Positions 61,832 to 64,000 of a stretch of DNA of 64,000 nucleotides are shown here, piece by piece. The notes beneath the pieces are model-generated. The model saw nothing but the letters and a program-made list of their open reading frames with translations, made no database searches and had not been told where the DNA came from. The stretch spans positions 62,001-126,000 of the forward strand of contig CATKXO010000001.1 of NCBI GenBank assembly GCA_949840775.1. The letters run 5' to 3'. Both the position numbers and the translations under genes were made by a program. Within the stretch, counting starts at the first letter, position 1; each line of letters opens with the position of its first letter. Source of the stretch: an uncultured bacterium. GTDB lineage: Bacteria; Bacillota; Clostridia; Oscillospirales; Oscillospiraceae.

Positions 61832-63307
61832 TTATACCGCAGCGGCAGAGGGCTTGTCAATCATTTCCGGGGAACAGGCGGGGAGGACGGCGGTGATCCG
61901 GGTGCCCACGTCGGGGCGGGAGACCACCTCGAACCAGCCGCCGTGGCGCTCCACAATCCACTTGGCGATGGACAGTCCCAGTCCGGTGCCGCCGGTCTTC
62001 CGGTCACGGGACTGGTCGGTGCGGTAGAAGCGGTCAAAGATGTGGGAGATACCCTCGGGAGGGATGCCCATGCCCTCGTCCTGAACGGTGAGACGGACGT
62101 AGTTCCCCGCCTGAGTCACCCGCAGATAGACCCGGCCCTCCTCGGGGCTGTATTTCAGGCTGTTGTCCATGAGGATACGCAGCAGCTGTTTCATCAGGCC
62201 GGGGTCAGCATATATGCTGACGGGGTCCTCCCCCCAGCGGGGGAGGAAGGTGCGCTCAGGATGGAGCATCTCCTCCTCCCGGAGCACCTCGCCGGCCAGA
62301 TCGGTCAGGTCGATGGGCTCCGGCTTTACCGGCTGGGAGTCATTGTCCCCACGGGCCAGGAAGAGCAGCTGCTCCACCAGCCGCTCCATGGAGGCGGCCT
62401 CCCCCCGAATGGCGTCGATGGACTCCTGGAGGGCCTCCGGGTCGGCCTTGCCCCATCGGTCCAGCAGGGCGGCGTAGCCCTGGATGACGGCGATGGGGGT
62501 GCGCAGCTCGTGGCTGGCGTCGGAGACAAAGCGCATCTGGGCGCTGTAGGCCTGATTCACCCGGTCCATCATCTCATTGATGGACTGGGCCAGGGAGCGC
62601 AGCTCCTTTTGGGTGGGGGGCAGGTCGATGCGGCTGTCCAGATGGGCGGCGTCGATCTTGTCCAGCTCCCCGGCCAGGGATTCAATCTCCCGTTTGGACA
62701 TGTGGGTCATGGAGTTGAGCCGGGCCGCCGTGGCGGCCAGGTCCTGAATGGGCCGCAGTACCTTGCGGATGGACCGGTCACTGCGGAACAGGTTGGCAAT
62801 CAGAGACAGCCCCTGGCACACCAGAATGACCACCCCCGCCCAGTACAGGCCGGTGAAGATACCGGAGGTGTCTACCGTGATGGCGTAAGGCCGGCCGTTG
62901 TTGGGCAACTCAATGGTGTAATACTCGCTGAGGTTCCAGGAGCGCCATCCTCCCTGGGTCTCCTGGCGTTTGGGTCCCAGCAGGATGGAGCCGACGGTAG
63001 TATCACCATCGGGCTCCCGGTCCAGAGGGGTGATGGTGTAGTCGCTGGCCTCCATCCAGACCAGGGCCTCCTGGGAGGGCACGCCCCGTTCGTTCACCAG
63101 CGCGGCCACGTCGGCGCACCGGTTCTCCGCGTAGGAAAAGATGCCGGCAGCGGCCAGGGCCAGCAGGAGCAGGTCCATTACCAGAAAAATGCCCAGCTGT
63201 CGCAGAAAGAACCCGATGTTCAGCCGCAGGGCCAGGGAGGAGTCCCGGGCGGCGGCGATGGGGTCCGCCGGGGGCGGGGTCTGAAATTTGTGGTGCTTGC
63301 GGGCCAT
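61832..63307 (-). CDS. Sensor histidine kinase with HAMP domain
   Basis: 491 residues. Spans at about 33-57 and 152-175 with a 95-residue outside sensor domain between; HAMP-like linker 175-250; HisKA with His266 in FVSDASHELRTPIAVIQGYA; HATPase_c with MDNSLKYSPEEG, DEGMGIPPEG and TGGTGLGLSIAK. Works with the response regulator at the right edge. A flavodoxin gene and a palindromic repeat stand between the two partners. Confidence 0.94.
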   Translation of the reverse strand: MARKHHKFQTPPPADPIAAARDSSLALRLNIGFFLRQLGIFLVMDLLLLALAAAGIFSYAENRCADVAALVNERGVPSQEALVWMEASDYTITPLDREPDGDTTVGSILLGPKRQETQGGWRSWNLSEYYTIELPNNGRPYAITVDTSGIFTGLYWAGVVILVCQGLSLIANLFRSDRSIRKVLRPIQDLAATAARLNSMTHMSKREIESLAGELDKIDAAHLDSRIDLPPTQKELRSLAQSINEMMDRVNQAYSAQMRFVSDASHELRTPIAVIQGYAALLDRWGKADPEALQESIDAIRGEAASMERLVEQLLFLARGDNDSQPVKPEPIDLTDLAGEVLREEEMLHPERTFLPRWGEDPVSIYADPGLMKQLLRILMDNSLKYSPEEGRVYLRVTQAGNYVRLTVQDEGMGIPPEGISHIFDRFYRTDQSRDRKTGGTGLGLSIAKWIVERHGGWFEVVSRPDVGTRITAVLPACSPEMIDKPSAAAV

Positions 63308-63324
63308 GGGGACCGCCTCCTAAC

Positions 63325-63390
63325 GGGTAGGGCGCGACGACCTCGGCGCGCCGTTTTGAATAGATGGCGTGCCCGGTGGTCACGCCCTAC
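63325..63390. repeat. GTAGGGCG...CGCCCTAC repeat
   Basis: 66 bp with ends GTAGGGCGCGAC and GTGGTCACGCCCTAC and inner stems. Its last four bases (63387-63390) overlap the flavodoxin stop and final codon, so it lies against the 3' end of that gene. Confidence 0.7.
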
Positions 63391-63890
63391 AGGCTTTTTA
63401 TCCACTCCCGAATGGATTCCAGGTTCTCAAAGGCCACAAAGCTGCCGCCGTGGAGGAGAAAATCCAGATACCTGTCCTCCTCTGGGGAGCGGCTGCTGCC
63501 CTTGTCCCGGAGGGACTCCCGCATGGATTTGGTGGCCATGCCCACCATCCGCCGCTTGAGCCAGCCCACCTTCTTGGGAGCCCAGCCCCCCTGGAGGTAG
63601 AAGATCGGGGCGCCGTTGGTATAGTTGGCCTTGGCAAGCGTCTCCAGCACCTGCTGGGAGGCGGGAGACATGCCCACGCCGCACGCCCCCTTCACAGAGA
63701 ACTTCTTCACAGCCTGGTCGATGCCCGAGATGTGCCCCGCCATCAAGGGGCCCATGTAGAAGACGGGCTCCCCGGCGGGGACATTGTGCTCAGCCCCGGA
63801 GAGGGGAAACACCTTCATTTTTTCCGTCTTGCCCAGCATTTCGGCGTACTGCCGGGTAAAGCCGGTGTTGGAGCGGTAGACGATGACCAT
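63387..63890 (-). CDS. Flavodoxin-domain protein
   Basis: 167 residues. YRSNTGFTRQYAEML (residues 5-19) is the FMN phosphate loop (S/T-x-T-G-x-T). GEPVFYMGPLMAGHISGIDQ is the second flavin-side loop and NGAPIFYLQGGWAPKK the third. Similar single-domain proteins in Clostridia are electron carriers or redox sensors. It begins 3 bp after the response-regulator stop, whose AAGGAGGAA serves as its ribosome site. Confidence 0.85.
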   Translation of the reverse strand: MVIVYRSNTGFTRQYAEMLGKTEKMKVFPLSGAEHNVPAGEPVFYMGPLMAGHISGIDQAVKKFSVKGACGVGMSPASQQVLETLAKANYTNGAPIFYLQGGWAPKKVGWLKRRMVGMATKSMRESLRDKGSSRSPEEDRYLDFLLHGGSFVAFENLESIREWIKSL

Positions 63891-63892
63891 AA

Positions 63893-64000
63893 TTATTCCT
63901 CCTTAATGACATATCCCACGCCCCGGACGGTGTGGATGAGCTTGAGCCCGAAGGCGTCATCCAGCTTGGAGCGGAGAAAGCGGATATACACGTCTACCGA
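63893..64000 (-). CDS. OmpR-type response regulator (C-terminal end only)
   Basis: 35 codons plus stop are visible: [17 protein letters not shown], then [17 protein letters not shown], the recognition helix and wing of the Trans_reg_C winged helix. The receiver lies beyond the window. First known gene of the response regulator-flavodoxin-kinase set. Confidence 0.93.
   Translation of the reverse strand, partial: SVDVYIRFLRSKLDDAFGLKLIHTVRGVGYVIKEE

Noticed and set aside
1..64000. CRISPR arrays, tRNA or rRNA genes
   Set aside because: No regular short direct repeats with unique spacers and no tRNA cloverleaf or rRNA stretch was seen by eye; the only regular repeats are protein-coding or palindromic.

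Overview
The window looks like a chromosomal segment of a GC-rich Clostridia member, most likely an Oscillospiraceae relative of the Flavonifractor/Lawsonibacter/Intestinimonas type. The reasons are strong AGGAGG ribosome sites, sigma-A promoters with 16-18 bp spacers, HisZ with short-form HisG, two SLH-domain exported proteins, DUF421-DUF4363 and DUF4397 proteins, a NiCo riboswitch, and dispersed GTAG...CTAC GC palindromes. The genus is inference; no rRNA or tRNA was seen.

Layout. 1-4.5 kb: leftward histidine operon hisZ-G-C-B-H-A, with hisD missing from its usual place and hisA cut by the window edge. 4.6-6.7 kb: a DUF4397 repeat protein and a LysR regulator. 6.9-11.6 kb: rightward argCJBD (glutamate to N-acetylornithine, with ArgJ recycling acetyl groups). 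12-13.5 kb: an NhaC antiporter, then decayed insertion-sequence debris and leftward ilvE. 15.7-31.1 kb: one gene for a roughly 5,117-residue secreted surface protein with eight long repeat modules and three C-terminal SLH domains. 31.2-33.8 kb: a NiCo-riboswitch-controlled CDF metal exporter, a small serine recombinase and a transposase remnant. 33.8-39.6 kb: a protein with a flagellin-like helical N-region, codA/codB (cytosine salvage) and a DUF554 membrane protein. 39.7-43.1 kb: a MITE-like element with an 8-bp target duplication just upstream of a hybrid histidine kinase. 43.1-48 kb: two small genes and carAB (carbamoyl phosphate for arginine and pyrimidines, matching the arg genes). 48.2-50.7 kb: a DUF421/DUF4363 pair and a transglutaminase-like lipoprotein. 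50.9-54.9 kb: a type IV pilus-like operon (PilC, four small single-span proteins, PilT-like ATPase). 55-58.7 kb: leuS, a tiny ORF locus with converging promoters, an AT-rich P-loop kinase, and rpsU. 58.8-64 kb: an SLH protein, a double-OB SSB-like protein, a GNAT, a coiled-coil protein, and a response regulator-flavodoxin-histidine kinase operon.

The best candidate for something undescribed is at 57.53-57.81 kb. A 22-residue peptide ORF sits between two converging near-consensus promoters. Its ribosome site lies in a GAAA-capped hairpin, the two transcripts share a terminator-like stem, and their 5' leaders are near copies. That is the architecture of a type I toxin-antitoxin locus. Other items worth a look are the palindromic operator in the hisZ promoter, the MITE, a 41-bp inverted repeat bracketing 20 kb that holds the giant gene and the recombinase, and the higher-order repeat of the giant protein.
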